Source: an uncultured Erysipelotrichaceae bacterium
Lineage (GTDB): Bacteria; Bacillota_I; Bacilli_A; Erysipelotrichales; Coprobacillaceae
Length of the DNA stretch: 7,213 nt
Assembly: GCA_945981915.1 (NCBI GenBank)
Contig: CAMFRJ010000053.1
Span: forward strand, 1 to 7,213
Direction: 5' to 3'
The first letter of the stretch is position 1. Each line of letters begins with the position of its first letter. The notes beneath the pieces were generated by a model that was not told the origin of the DNA, did no database searches, and saw nothing but the letters and a program-made list of their open reading frames with translations. Shown here piece by piece: positions 1-6,391 of this stretch. The position numbers and the translations under genes were made by a program.

Positions 1-439
1 ATCTGGTTTCATAGGCTGTTTTTTCATTTAAAATATAAATCATATCTTCAATGTCAACATTATATTTTTTTAGTAATTCAATAGCAACGCTCTCTTTAAT
101 TTGTAATAAAGCTATTGATAAAACATTTAGTGTGACTTGACTATGATTTTTATTTTTTGAAATTTCTATACTTTTTTCTAAAATTTGTTTAATTTTTTCA
201 CTATATTCCAAATAAAAAGGTTGTTCATCATTTTGTCCAAATAATCTCTTGATATCATTTTCAATGACTTCATCATTTACATCATACTTTTGTAATAGCG
301 TCTTTAATTTAGATTCTTGTATTTTTAATAATGACAACAACAAATGTTCACTACCGACATTTGTATGTCCAAAATCAAAAGCTAGACTCTCTGCAATAAC
401 AATAGCCTTTTGTGATTGTTCATCAAATTTTGTTAACAA
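1..439 (-). CDS. clpC: ClpC-type AAA+ unfoldase, N-terminal domain (partial, runs off left edge)
   Basis: Translating the minus strand from a TTG at 439-437 gives about 146 residues open to the window edge. The product matches the Clp_N double repeat of ClpC/ClpA unfoldases. The first repeat has the family pattern FDEQSQKAIVIAESLAF, then GHTNVGSEHLLLSLLK (residues about 5-39). A second, weaker repeat follows at about 80-140 (SQVTLNVLSIALLQIKES). In this family the N domain binds substrates and adaptors, and the AAA+ modules, which would lie beyond the edge, unfold proteins for ClpP in the cytoplasm. The TTG start is chosen because AGAGGTG (446-452) lies 6 bases upstream. An in-frame GTG at 448-446 falls inside that ribosome site. 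No ctsR, mcsA or mcsB precedes it, and I see no CIRCE or CtsR heptad repeat, so this is not the classical ctsR operon. ClpA/ClpE-like alternatives cannot be excluded from the N domain alone. Confidence 0.82.
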   Translation of the reverse strand, partial: MLTKFDEQSQKAIVIAESLAFDFGHTNVGSEHLLLSLLKIQESKLKTLLQKYDVNDEVIENDIKRLFGQNDEQPFYLEYSEKIKQILEKSIEISKNKNHSQVTLNVLSIALLQIKESVAIELLKKYNVDIEDMIYILNEKTAYETR

Positions 440-445
440 GATATT

Positions 446-452
446 CACCTCT
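446..452 (-). promoter_or_regulatory. Ribosome binding site that fixes the clpC TTG start
   Basis: The minus strand reads AGAGGTG here, 6 bases before the TTG at 439-437. No ATG lies in a suitable place, so this site is the main support for a non-ATG start. Confidence 0.6.
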
Positions 453-492
453 TTCTATATATATTATGTACAAATCACATATTTATTAGTCA

Positions 493-855
493 TCACGAAA
501 ATAAAGACTGGATCAAAGATTTCTTTTTAATTTCTTTACTCGTTGTACAATAGCTCACTTGTAACTTTCCTGTGAGACTTTTACCTTTTCCTTCTCCTAA
601 AATAATCGTATAGACACCATTTTTATACTGTCCATGAAATGTATCTAAATGATCTATCAGGACTTGATTGACATCATCAACCCCTTTTGCCCATGATTTA
701 TATTTTAATAATAATTGATTTTTAACATCATACATTTCATCAATATCTCTTTGTTCATTTGATGATGCAATAATCTTATACTGTGGAATTTGTGTTTGTG
801 CTTGAACTGTTGTTAAATTCATGAATAGAATCAATAAAATTAAGACTTTTTTCAT
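493..855 (-). CDS. Small secreted protein, SpoIIR-like (shortened)
   Basis: This 120-residue protein has an N-terminal signal sequence: MKK, a hydrophobic run (VLILLILFMNLTTV) and a small-residue cleavage-type site (VQAQ) near residue 19-20. The mature part resembles stage II sporulation protein R in two places. YKIIASSNEQRDIDEMYDVK recalls the family's 'RI.ANSDS..DQ.LK..VRD' start, and YTIILGEGKGKS near residues 83-94 recalls its 'Y.A..I.IGEGKG.NWW' end. Known SpoIIR proteins are clearly longer. The middle segment and the WWCVLFPPLC tail are missing or diverged, though a Cys remains in VSYCTT. SpoIIR is secreted from the forespore and triggers SpoIIGA to activate sigma-E. Whether this protein keeps that role is inference. 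GGGGTGA (863-869) lies 7 bases before the ATG. The next gene downstream, 53 bases away on the same strand, is clpC. It could instead be an unrelated lipid- or wall-facing secreted protein. Confidence 0.5.
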   Translation of the reverse strand: MKKVLILLILFMNLTTVQAQTQIPQYKIIASSNEQRDIDEMYDVKNQLLLKYKSWAKGVDDVNQVLIDHLDTFHGQYKNGVYTIILGEGKGKSLTGKLQVSYCTTSKEIKKKSLIQSLFS

Positions 856-933
856 ATATTGTTCACCCCAAGTTCATTATGTCCTTATATAATAAAATTA
901 AACATACAATAATGATTTAAGGAAGGTATGGAT
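856..933. promoter_or_regulatory. Divergent intergenic region with a -10-like TATAAT
   Basis: This short AT-rich spacer separates the minus-strand secreted-protein gene from the plus-strand alarmone synthetase, so promoters for both should lie here. A plus-strand TATAAT at 888-893 is a perfect -10 match, about 40 bases before the synthetase start, but no convincing -35 is seen 16-18 bases upstream of it. The minus strand is also rich in TA steps without a clear pair of hexamers. Confidence 0.35.
919..926 (+). promoter_or_regulatory. Ribosome binding site that decides the alarmone synthetase start
   Basis: AAGGAAGG is 1 base from the ATG at 928 and 7 bases from the ATG at 934. Normal spacing favours the second ATG, which removes the first two residues. 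Confidence 0.55.
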
Positions 934-1614
934 ATGAGTCGTATAATGCAAAAAGAAATTGTCAGTGAAATGGATGATATATTTTTCGAGAGTGAGAACT
1001 TAGATTTTTATCGAGAATATATTCATGTTGAACAACTCTATTTAGCTGGTATTAAAGAGGTGCGAACAAAATTAGAAATATTAGATGATGAATTTCATAA
1101 TCGTTTTTCTCACAATCCTATTCATCATATGGAGTGGCGTCTCAAGTCGCCTAAAAGTATTGTTGAAAAAATGAAGAGGAGACATTTACCAATTTCTATA
1201 GACTATATTAAAGAAAATATAGAAGATATCGCTGGTGTGAGAGTCATATGTAACTATGTGAAAGATATTTATCGCATGGCTGATCTCTTACTTCGACAAG
1301 ATGATATTAATTTGTTGAAAGTTAAAGATTATATTAAAAATCCTAAAGAAAATGGTTATCGTAGTCTTCATCTTGTCGTAGAGGTTCCTGTTTATCTGGC
1401 TGAAGAAAAGAAAATGGTTACTGTAGAAATACAGATTAGAACTATTGCAATGGATTTTTGGGCAACATTAGAACATAGTTTAAGATACAAAAATAAAGAT
1501 GAAGTATCTGATGATATAAGACAACGTTTATTTGACTGTGCTGAAAGCATTACAGAAATAGATCAGGAAATGGAAGCTATTCATAATAAGTTAAAAGGTA
1601 AATATCATATTTAA
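934..1614 (+). CDS. Small alarmone synthetase ((p)ppGpp synthetase, RelP/RelQ type)
   Basis: A stand-alone RelA/SpoT synthetase domain that transfers pyrophosphate from ATP to GDP or GTP to make (p)ppGpp in the cytosol. Visible motifs (numbered from the ATG at 934) are RLKSPKSIVEKMKRR (about 69-83, nucleotide binding), EDIAGVRVI (97-105, with the metal-binding Asp), YIKNPKENGYRSLH (133-146) and VEIQIRTIAMDFWATLEH (164-181, with the second acidic catalytic residue in VEIQ). There is no HD hydrolase, TGS or ACT domain, and the length is near the usual 210-230 residues. An earlier ATG at 928 is in frame, but AAGGAAGG (919-926) lies only 1 base from it and 7 bases from 934, so 934 is preferred. 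RelP and RelQ are hard to separate by eye. Its TAA stop overlaps the left end of the insertion sequence, so the last residues or the stop may have been altered by that insertion. Confidence 0.93.
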   Translation: MSRIMQKEIVSEMDDIFFESENLDFYREYIHVEQLYLAGIKEVRTKLEILDDEFHNRFSHNPIHHMEWRLKSPKSIVEKMKRRHLPISIDYIKENIEDIAGVRVICNYVKDIYRMADLLLRQDDINLLKVKDYIKNPKENGYRSLHLVVEVPVYLAEEKKMVTVEIQIRTIAMDFWATLEHSLRYKNKDEVSDDIRQRLFDCAESITEIDQEMEAIHNKLKGKYHI

Positions 1615-1651
1615 AAAAGGGGCTGTAAAGAAACCTAATATTTTAGATTAG
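1613..1651 (+). repeat. Left terminal inverted repeat of the IS
   Basis: Thirty-eight of 39 bases match the reverse complement of 3386-3424; the single difference is T at 1639 against C in the other end. The first six bases are an A tract, and the first two of these complete the TAA stop of the alarmone synthetase gene. Confidence 0.9.
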
Positions 1652-1670
1652 GACTTTTACAGTCCTTTTT
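1619..1670 (+). terminator. Terminator-like hairpin formed by the IS left end
   Basis: The outer stem pairs GGGCTGTAAA (1620-1629) with TTTACAGTCC (1656-1665) with one G-U pair. An inner stem pairs CCTAAT (1634-1639) with ATTAGG (1647-1652) over a 7-base loop. Five T follow directly (1666-1670), and the A tract at 1613-1618 can extend pairing into them. In plus orientation this would end transcription of the alarmone synthetase and keep outside transcripts from reaching the transposase. Confidence 0.75.
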
Positions 1671-1682
1671 ATATTTTAATTC

Positions 1683-1723
1683 AAAAAAGTAGCTGGAGGA
1701 ATCGCACCTGGAGCTACTTTTTT
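1683..1723. terminator. Second, bidirectional intrinsic terminator inside the IS
   Basis: A perfect 12-bp inverted repeat, AAAAAAGTAGCT (1683-1694) with AGCTACTTTTTT (1712-1723), surrounds a 17-base loop in which GGAGG-like and CCTGG-like bases may pair further. The A6 and T6 tracts make it work as a terminator in both directions. It stands between the left inverted repeat and the transposase. Confidence 0.78.
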
Positions 1724-1775
1724 GGTAATATATTACTGTTCACATAATAATTACATATGTATTCTAACATACGAA

Positions 1776-3389
1776 ATGAATTTTTATACCTTCCTACGCT
1801 ATTGGAGAGAAGGAAATACAAAAAATCGATCAATTGTTTAGTATATTTAAGAAAGTTGGTGTCTTTGATTTAATAGATAGTACTTGTTCTAGAAAATACC
1901 CTAAAGGTGGTAGACCAAAAATAAATAAACATAGACTGTTTGTACCGATTGTTTATGCCTATGCATTTAGGCATATGCCTCTGAGAGATATGGAATCATT
2001 TTGTAAATTTGATCTTAGAGCTATGAATATTATGAATGGGTATATTCCTTCACATACCTCTATTGGTAAGTTCTACAGTGAATTTATTGTCAATAATCGT
2101 GACATTCTGTTCAGTAGAATAACTGATGCTATTAGAGAAGAATGTCATATAGAATTTGATGTAGCCTTTTTGGACGGGAGTAAATTTGAAGCTGATCCCA
2201 ATAAATATAAGTTTGTCTGGAAACCTACAAAATATCATCTAAGATTAAGTGAGAAAATACAAACTATATTATCAAAATATGAATTAAATAGAAACATTTC
2301 TGATAGTGGTATTATACCAGCTTCACTATTGCTGGTAAAATAACAGAACTTTACAACATAATTTCAACTATTGATGGAACTGATACATCTACCAAGGAAA
2401 TTTTGAATAATTATGAATTTTTAAAATCCGCTTTAATAAAATCACTAGAATATGAGGAGAAGGAGAGGATATGTGGACCGGATAGAAATTCATATTATAA
2501 AACGGATCATGATGCTACAGCTATGTGCTTAAAAAGAGATTATTTTTCTGGGTTAAGACCCAATACACATGCTGCGTACAACACCCAAATTATTGTTTGT
2601 AAGGGGCTGATAGCTACATATTACGTTTCCCAATCAAGAAATGACCTGAATGACTTTGTTCCCACTATAAATAGATTTTTTGAATCATATAATACCTATC
2701 CAAAATATTTGTGTGCTGATTCAGGATATGGTTCATTGGATAATTATAAATTTCTGGATAGTCATAATATCGGGAATTATGTGAAATACTTTTCTTGGGA
2801 AGAAAATGTAAGTGGTAAGAATCCATCACAGTATGCATTGATTGATGACACAACTATTCGATGTCTAAATGGGAATAGTGGATATATTGTTGAATTAGAT
2901 AATAGACATCCCAAAAAGTCTCATTCAAAATTCTTTAGGGTGAATGGATGCAATTCATGTGATTTTAAAGATTATTGTAAAAGATGGATGAACAAAAAAG
3001 ATGAGGATTTCAAAATATTTGAAGTCGTTGTCGAACTTCAAAAACACATCAATTAATTAGAAAAGAATTTGTTGTCTCCTAAAGAAATTGAATTACGAAT
3101 AAATCGAAGCATACAGGTTGAAGGTACTTTTGGAATGATAAAACAAGACATGCCATTTGACAGATTTACAAGAACAAGCCTAGATAAAGTAACGACAGAG
3201 TTTATGATGGTTTGTTTAGGATTGAATATAAGAAAATTATTCAAATTCTATGATGGTAAATCAAAAATCAAATATTGGAAAGCTCCTGATGATTTACAAC
3301 CAGAGACAAAGAAAAAGCCAAACGCTAAACGATTATCAAATAAAGTAAATAAGAAAAAAATACAAAAGAAAAGAGACTTAGAAATCTAA
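1776..3389 (+). pseudogene. IS1182-family transposase, disrupted by frameshifts and a stop
   Basis: Three consecutive pieces together read as one DDE transposase. Piece 1 (open in frame from about 1801; first usual start TTG 1834; stop 2341-2343) has KGGRPKINKHRLF, the HMPLRDMESFCKFDLR region and the first catalytic Asp in FLDGSKFEADPNKYKFVWK. Piece 2 (open from 2307, stop 3054-3056) has SYYKTDHDATAMCLK, YNTQIIV, the second Asp in CADSGYGSLDNYKFLD and a CNSCDFKDYC cysteine cluster. Piece 3, in the same frame as piece 2, has INRSIQVEGTFGMIKQD with the catalytic Glu, then a lysine-rich tail ending in the right repeat. The shift from piece 1 to piece 2 is -1 relative and falls in 2307-2343. The TAA at 3054 is a plain nonsense codon. 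An ATG at 1776 in another frame (MNFYTF) may be the true start, cut off by a 2-base loss near 1803-1813. No clean ribosome site precedes either start. All three catalytic acids survive, so decay looks recent. Confidence 0.87.
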
Positions 3390-3424
3390 TCTAAAATGTT
3401 AGGTTTCTTTACAGCCCCTTTTTT
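3386..3424 (-). repeat. Right terminal inverted repeat of the IS
   Basis: Reverse complement of 1613-1651 with one mismatch. The transposase tail stops (TAA, 3387-3389) inside it. Unlike the left end it lacks the partner arm for the outer hairpin, so it offers only a weak AT stem and no good terminator for lysA. Confidence 0.9.
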
Positions 3425-3430
3425 CATCAC

Positions 3431-4732
3431 CTATTCATCTACATCATAATAAACAAGATCATCAAATGTTTGTCTTCTAATGATAAGTTTTGATTGTCCC
3501 TGATAAGTAAAGACAACTGCAGGTTTTGGTAATTGATTATAATTTGAAGACATTGAATAATGATAAGCTCCTGTTGAAAACATAGCTAAAATATCTCCTG
3601 GTTGGGGATCTTGTAACATAATATCCCTAATCAAAATATCTCCAGATTCACAATTTTTCCCCGCAACCGTCACCAAATGATCAGCTGGCATAGCAGCTTT
3701 ATTAGCAATAATTGCATCATATTTTGCTTGATATAATGAAGAACGAATATTATCTGTCATTCCACCATCAACACTAATATAATCTCTAATATCAGGAATT
3801 GTTTTATATGACCCTACTGTATATAATGTAATCCCTGCATTTCCTACACAATAACGACCTGGTTCAACCAAAACTTTAGGTCTTTTTAATCCTCTTTTTG
3901 CAAATCCTTTTTCTATAATATCCATAATAGTTGTCACAACTTCATCAAATTGTAATGGTTTATCTGATTTTGTATATTGTATTCCAAATCCACCACCTGC
4001 ATTGAGTTCATTGATGACAATACCAAAAATATCATAGATTTCATAAGAAATATCAACAAATTTATTCATCGCTAGTACATAAGCCTGAATATCTTCTATT
4101 TGACTTCCAACATGACAATGAATTCCTTCAAAATCTATATGTGATGCATCTATCACTTTTTTAATTGCTTTTAAATATGTATTATCATGACTTGAAAAAC
4201 CAAATTTTGTATCTTTAGCTCCTACACGTATATAATCATGCCCCCCTGCATAAACACCTGGTGTAATTCTCACTAAACCTTTGACTTGAACATTTAACTT
4301 TGATGCTATTTCTTCAATTAATTCAATTTCATAAAAGTTATCAATTACAAAATGTGTAACTCCATTTTGTAAAGCATATTCTATTTCTGAAGGTAATTTA
4401 TTATTTCCGTGGAAATATATTTTTTGTGGATCAAATCCTGCTTTTAAAGCAATTGATATTTCTCCTGCACTAACACAATCAATACCGACACCATATTCTT
4501 TTGCGATTTTATAAATAGCTTTACAAGAAAATGATTTTGATGCAAATAATGGTAAAGTATTTTCATATTTATCAAGCATTTGTGTTTTTAATGTATTGAA
4601 TTGTTTTCTAATATGTCCTTCAGACATAACATAAAGAGGTGAACCATATTGTTGAATCAAATCCGTTGCTTTGACATCATCAATATATAAATCATTCCCC
4701 TTAATTGTTGCAAATTCTGTTTGTAAAACCAT
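3431..4732 (-). CDS. lysA: Diaminopimelate decarboxylase
   Basis: This PLP enzyme (fold type III, alanine-racemase-like barrel plus beta domain) decarboxylates meso-diaminopimelate to L-lysine, the last step of lysine synthesis in the cytosol. The 433-residue length is typical. Motifs seen are FASKSF with the PLP lysine at K66, HCHVGSQIED (205-214), the phosphate-binding NAGGGFG (244-250), EPGRYCVGNAG (290-300), VDGGMTDNIR (321-330), the active-site Cys in GKNCESGD (C361, from the partner subunit of the dimer) and FSTGAYHYSMSSNYN (385-399). The ATG at 4732 has AGGGGG about 5 bases upstream, overlapping the dapB stop; the gap to dapB is 9 bases. It is the last gene of the riboswitch operon. 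The insertion sequence begins 6 bases past its stop, and no terminator is seen between them. Confidence 0.97.
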   Translation of the reverse strand: MVLQTEFATIKGNDLYIDDVKATDLIQQYGSPLYVMSEGHIRKQFNTLKTQMLDKYENTLPLFASKSFSCKAIYKIAKEYGVGIDCVSAGEISIALKAGFDPQKIYFHGNNKLPSEIEYALQNGVTHFVIDNFYEIELIEEIASKLNVQVKGLVRITPGVYAGGHDYIRVGAKDTKFGFSSHDNTYLKAIKKVIDASHIDFEGIHCHVGSQIEDIQAYVLAMNKFVDISYEIYDIFGIVINELNAGGGFGIQYTKSDKPLQFDEVVTTIMDIIEKGFAKRGLKRPKVLVEPGRYCVGNAGITLYTVGSYKTIPDIRDYISVDGGMTDNIRSSLYQAKYDAIIANKAAMPADHLVTVAGKNCESGDILIRDIMLQDPQPGDILAMFSTGAYHYSMSSNYNQLPKPAVVFTYQGQSKLIIRRQTFDDLVYYDVDE

Positions 4733-4741
4733 AATATCCCC

Positions 4742-5485
4742 CTAATAAAGTGTCTTTAATGTAAATAAGCCACTTTCTTTATTCTCTAATGCCTTAGCTG
4801 CTGCAATAGCTCCTTGTACAAAAACATCCTTTGATAGAGCAGTGTGTTTAATTTCAATAATTTCATCTAATCCAGCAAACATGATTTCATGTTCTCCAAA
4901 AATAGTTCCACCACGCATTGCCTGAATCCCAATTTGTTGATGTTGACGTTTTTCATGTAATTGACTTCTATCATAAACTGGTTGTGTTTCTTGAATTTCT
5001 TCTTCCATAACTTCATATAATAATTTTGCAGTTCCTGATGGAGCATCAATTTTTTTATTATGATGCTTTTCTAATATTTCAATATCATAACCATTATCAT
5101 AAAATTCTTTGGCAACTTGTCTTAAGATTTTTGTCACCATTTGAACACCAAAACTTGTGTTATATGATTGGAAAATAGCAATTTCTTTTGCTGCTTCTTC
5201 AATTTGTTTAATTTGTTGAGATGTAAATCCAGTTGTTGCAAGAACTAATTTTGTTTTATTTTTCTTAGCATAAGCTAAGATATCATTCAAATTGTTTGGA
5301 TGAGAAAAGTCAATGATCAAATCAGCAATATCTGTCACTTCTGTTAAATTGTTATACATTTTTTCTGGTGCTTTTTCATCAAATTCATAGGACACAATAC
5401 CTATCAAATCAAAATAACTGTCTTCTCTTAATTTATTAGCAACCTTTTTTCCCATCAAGCCATAACCATATAATAATACTTTCAT
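4742..5485 (-). CDS. dapB: 4-hydroxy-tetrahydrodipicolinate reductase
   Basis: Reduces the DapA product to tetrahydrodipicolinate with NAD(P)H, second step of the diaminopimelate branch. At 247 residues it has the full family length. The N-terminal Rossmann motif is GYGLMGKKV (7-15), followed by DFSHP (59-63) and the ATTGF segment (83-87) near the cofactor. The catalytic and substrate-binding block EKHHNKKIDAPSGTA is at 139-153 with the His pair at 141-142 and the key Lys at 145. RGGTIFGEHEIMF follows at about 191-203. The ATG at 5485 is preferred over one at 5524: the extra 13 residues would overlap dapA and do not resemble DapB, while MKVLLYGYG is the normal start and GGGG (5493-5496) lies 7 bases upstream. 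It starts 1 base after the dapA stop, so translation is probably coupled. Confidence 0.96.
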   Translation of the reverse strand: MKVLLYGYGLMGKKVANKLREDSYFDLIGIVSYEFDEKAPEKMYNNLTEVTDIADLIIDFSHPNNLNDILAYAKKNKTKLVLATTGFTSQQIKQIEEAAKEIAIFQSYNTSFGVQMVTKILRQVAKEFYDNGYDIEILEKHHNKKIDAPSGTAKLLYEVMEEEIQETQPVYDRSQLHEKRQHQQIGIQAMRGGTIFGEHEIMFAGLDEIIEIKHTALSKDVFVQGAIAAAKALENKESGLFTLKTLY

Positions 5486-5486
5486 C

Positions 5487-6380
5487 TTAGTACCCCAATT
5501 TTTCAAACGCATCCATTGCATCAAATAATTTCTTTTTATTAGCTTCTGTTGTTGGAATTAATGGCAATCTCACCTGTTCACCACAAACCCCTATTCTTGC
5601 AAGAGCAGCCTTAGGCATAATTGGGTTGACATCAATAAATAAATTTCTTGATATAGGATCTAAATCATATGCTAATTTTCTTGCATTTTCTAGATCACCT
5701 TTTAAAATCATTTGTGTTAATTTTTCTACCTGTGTTGGATAAACATTAGAAGTTACTGAAATAACACCTTTTCCTCCTGCTGCCATAAATGGAAGAATAT
5801 TATCATCACAGCCTGAATACATATCAAAATCCAAATCAGCAGTTTTTGCCATAACTTCCATTGCATAAGCAATATTGTCAGTAGCATCTTTCATTGCTTG
5901 AATGTTTTTATGCTTTGCAAGTTCTACGACAGTATCAACAGCGATATTTAATCCTGTTCTTCCTGGAACATTATATAAAATCATAGGAATATCCACTTCA
6001 TCTGCAATTGTTGTATAATGCTTGATTAATCCTCTTTGACTTGTTTTATTATAATAAGGTGTAACGACTAAGATAGCATCAGCACCTTTTTCTTTGGCAT
6101 ATCGTGCTTTTTTTAAAGCTGTTTGTGTATCATTAGACCCTGCTCCACAAATAACTTTGATACCTGTCCCTTTTGCCATTTCCATAACAATATCAAATAA
6201 TACAAATTCTTCTTCAATAGTGATGGTTGCTGTTTCTCCTGTTGTTCCATTAACTAGTAATGCTTGAACTCCTCCATCAATCATTCTTTGAACTTGTTTT
6301 TTAAAACTTTCATAATCAATTTCTCCATTATCAAACATGGGTAATACAAGTGCAACTGCACTTCCTTCAAAAATAGCCAT
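5487..6380 (-). CDS. dapA: 4-hydroxy-tetrahydrodipicolinate synthase
   Basis: Condenses pyruvate with L-aspartate-4-semialdehyde, the first committed step to diaminopimelate. It is a 297-residue (beta/alpha)8 aldolase of the usual length. Seen are VNGTTGETATI (43-53, with the paired Thr), VVTPYYNKTSQRG (105-117, with the catalytic-triad Tyr from a neighbouring subunit), ILYNVPGRTG (134-143, Tyr136 and the Arg that binds the semialdehyde carboxylate), the Schiff-base Lys in QAMKDAT (K164) and YSGCDDNILPFMAAGGKGVISV. A perfect AGGAGG (6388-6393) stands 7 bases before the ATG and overlaps the stop of the ACT-domain gene. The gap to that gene is 11 bases. N-acetylneuraminate lyase and other family members are less likely, given the lysine operon and riboswitch. 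Confidence 0.97.
   Translation of the reverse strand: MAIFEGSAVALVLPMFDNGEIDYESFKKQVQRMIDGGVQALLVNGTTGETATITIEEEFVLFDIVMEMAKGTGIKVICGAGSNDTQTALKKARYAKEKGADAILVVTPYYNKTSQRGLIKHYTTIADEVDIPMILYNVPGRTGLNIAVDTVVELAKHKNIQAMKDATDNIAYAMEVMAKTADLDFDMYSGCDDNILPFMAAGGKGVISVTSNVYPTQVEKLTQMILKGDLENARKLAYDLDPISRNLFIDVNPIMPKAALARIGVCGEQVRLPLIPTTEANKKKLFDAMDAFEKLGY
5493..5496 (-). promoter_or_regulatory. Ribosome binding site inside the dapA end that sets the dapB start
   Basis: The minus strand reads TTGGGGT, with the last G 7 bases before the ATG at 5485. It lies within the last dapA codons, which fits translational coupling. Confidence 0.5.
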
Positions 6381-6391
6381 ACTTTATCCTC

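Larger units (their letters stand above)
1613..3424 (+). mobile_element. IS1182-like insertion sequence with a decayed transposase
   Basis: The element is bounded by 39-bp inverted repeats (1613-1651 and 3386-3424) differing at one base. Each begins A6GGGGCTGTAAAGAAACC when read inward. If the A/T tracts belong to the target, the element is 1619-3418. Inside is one plus-strand transposase gene in pieces, whose sequence fits the IS1182 family of DDE transposases. It sits exactly between convergent neighbours: the left repeat overlaps the stop of the alarmone synthetase, and the right repeat ends 6 bases before the lysA stop. I found no convincing target duplication in the flanks (ATATTT on the left, CATCAC on the right). 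With intact ends but a broken transposase, it could move only if a related copy elsewhere supplies the enzyme. Confidence 0.88.

Noticed and set aside
249..530. A 93-residue plus-strand reading frame
   Set aside because: It is antisense to the clpC N domain, which has clear family similarity; this frame has none.
2335..2343. Programmed -1 frameshift as the normal way to express the transposase
   Set aside because: The A AAA T slip site is weak, IS1182 transposases are normally a single frame, and a second inactivating stop at 3054 makes decay the simpler explanation. Kept as a check in the findings.
1605..3430. Target-site duplication around the IS
   Set aside because: The flanks (ATATTT and CATCAC) share no direct repeat beyond chance, and the A6/T6 tracts are inverted, not direct.
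4867..5049. A 60-residue minus-strand frame within dapB, and similar short frames at 2050-2238, 2665-2853 and 3053-3244
   Set aside because: They lie in other frames of recognised genes, with no ribosome site and no family resemblance.
5486..5524. An earlier ATG giving DapB 13 extra residues
   Set aside because: The extension overlaps dapA, does not resemble DapB, and the ATG at 5485 has the better ribosome site and the family start.
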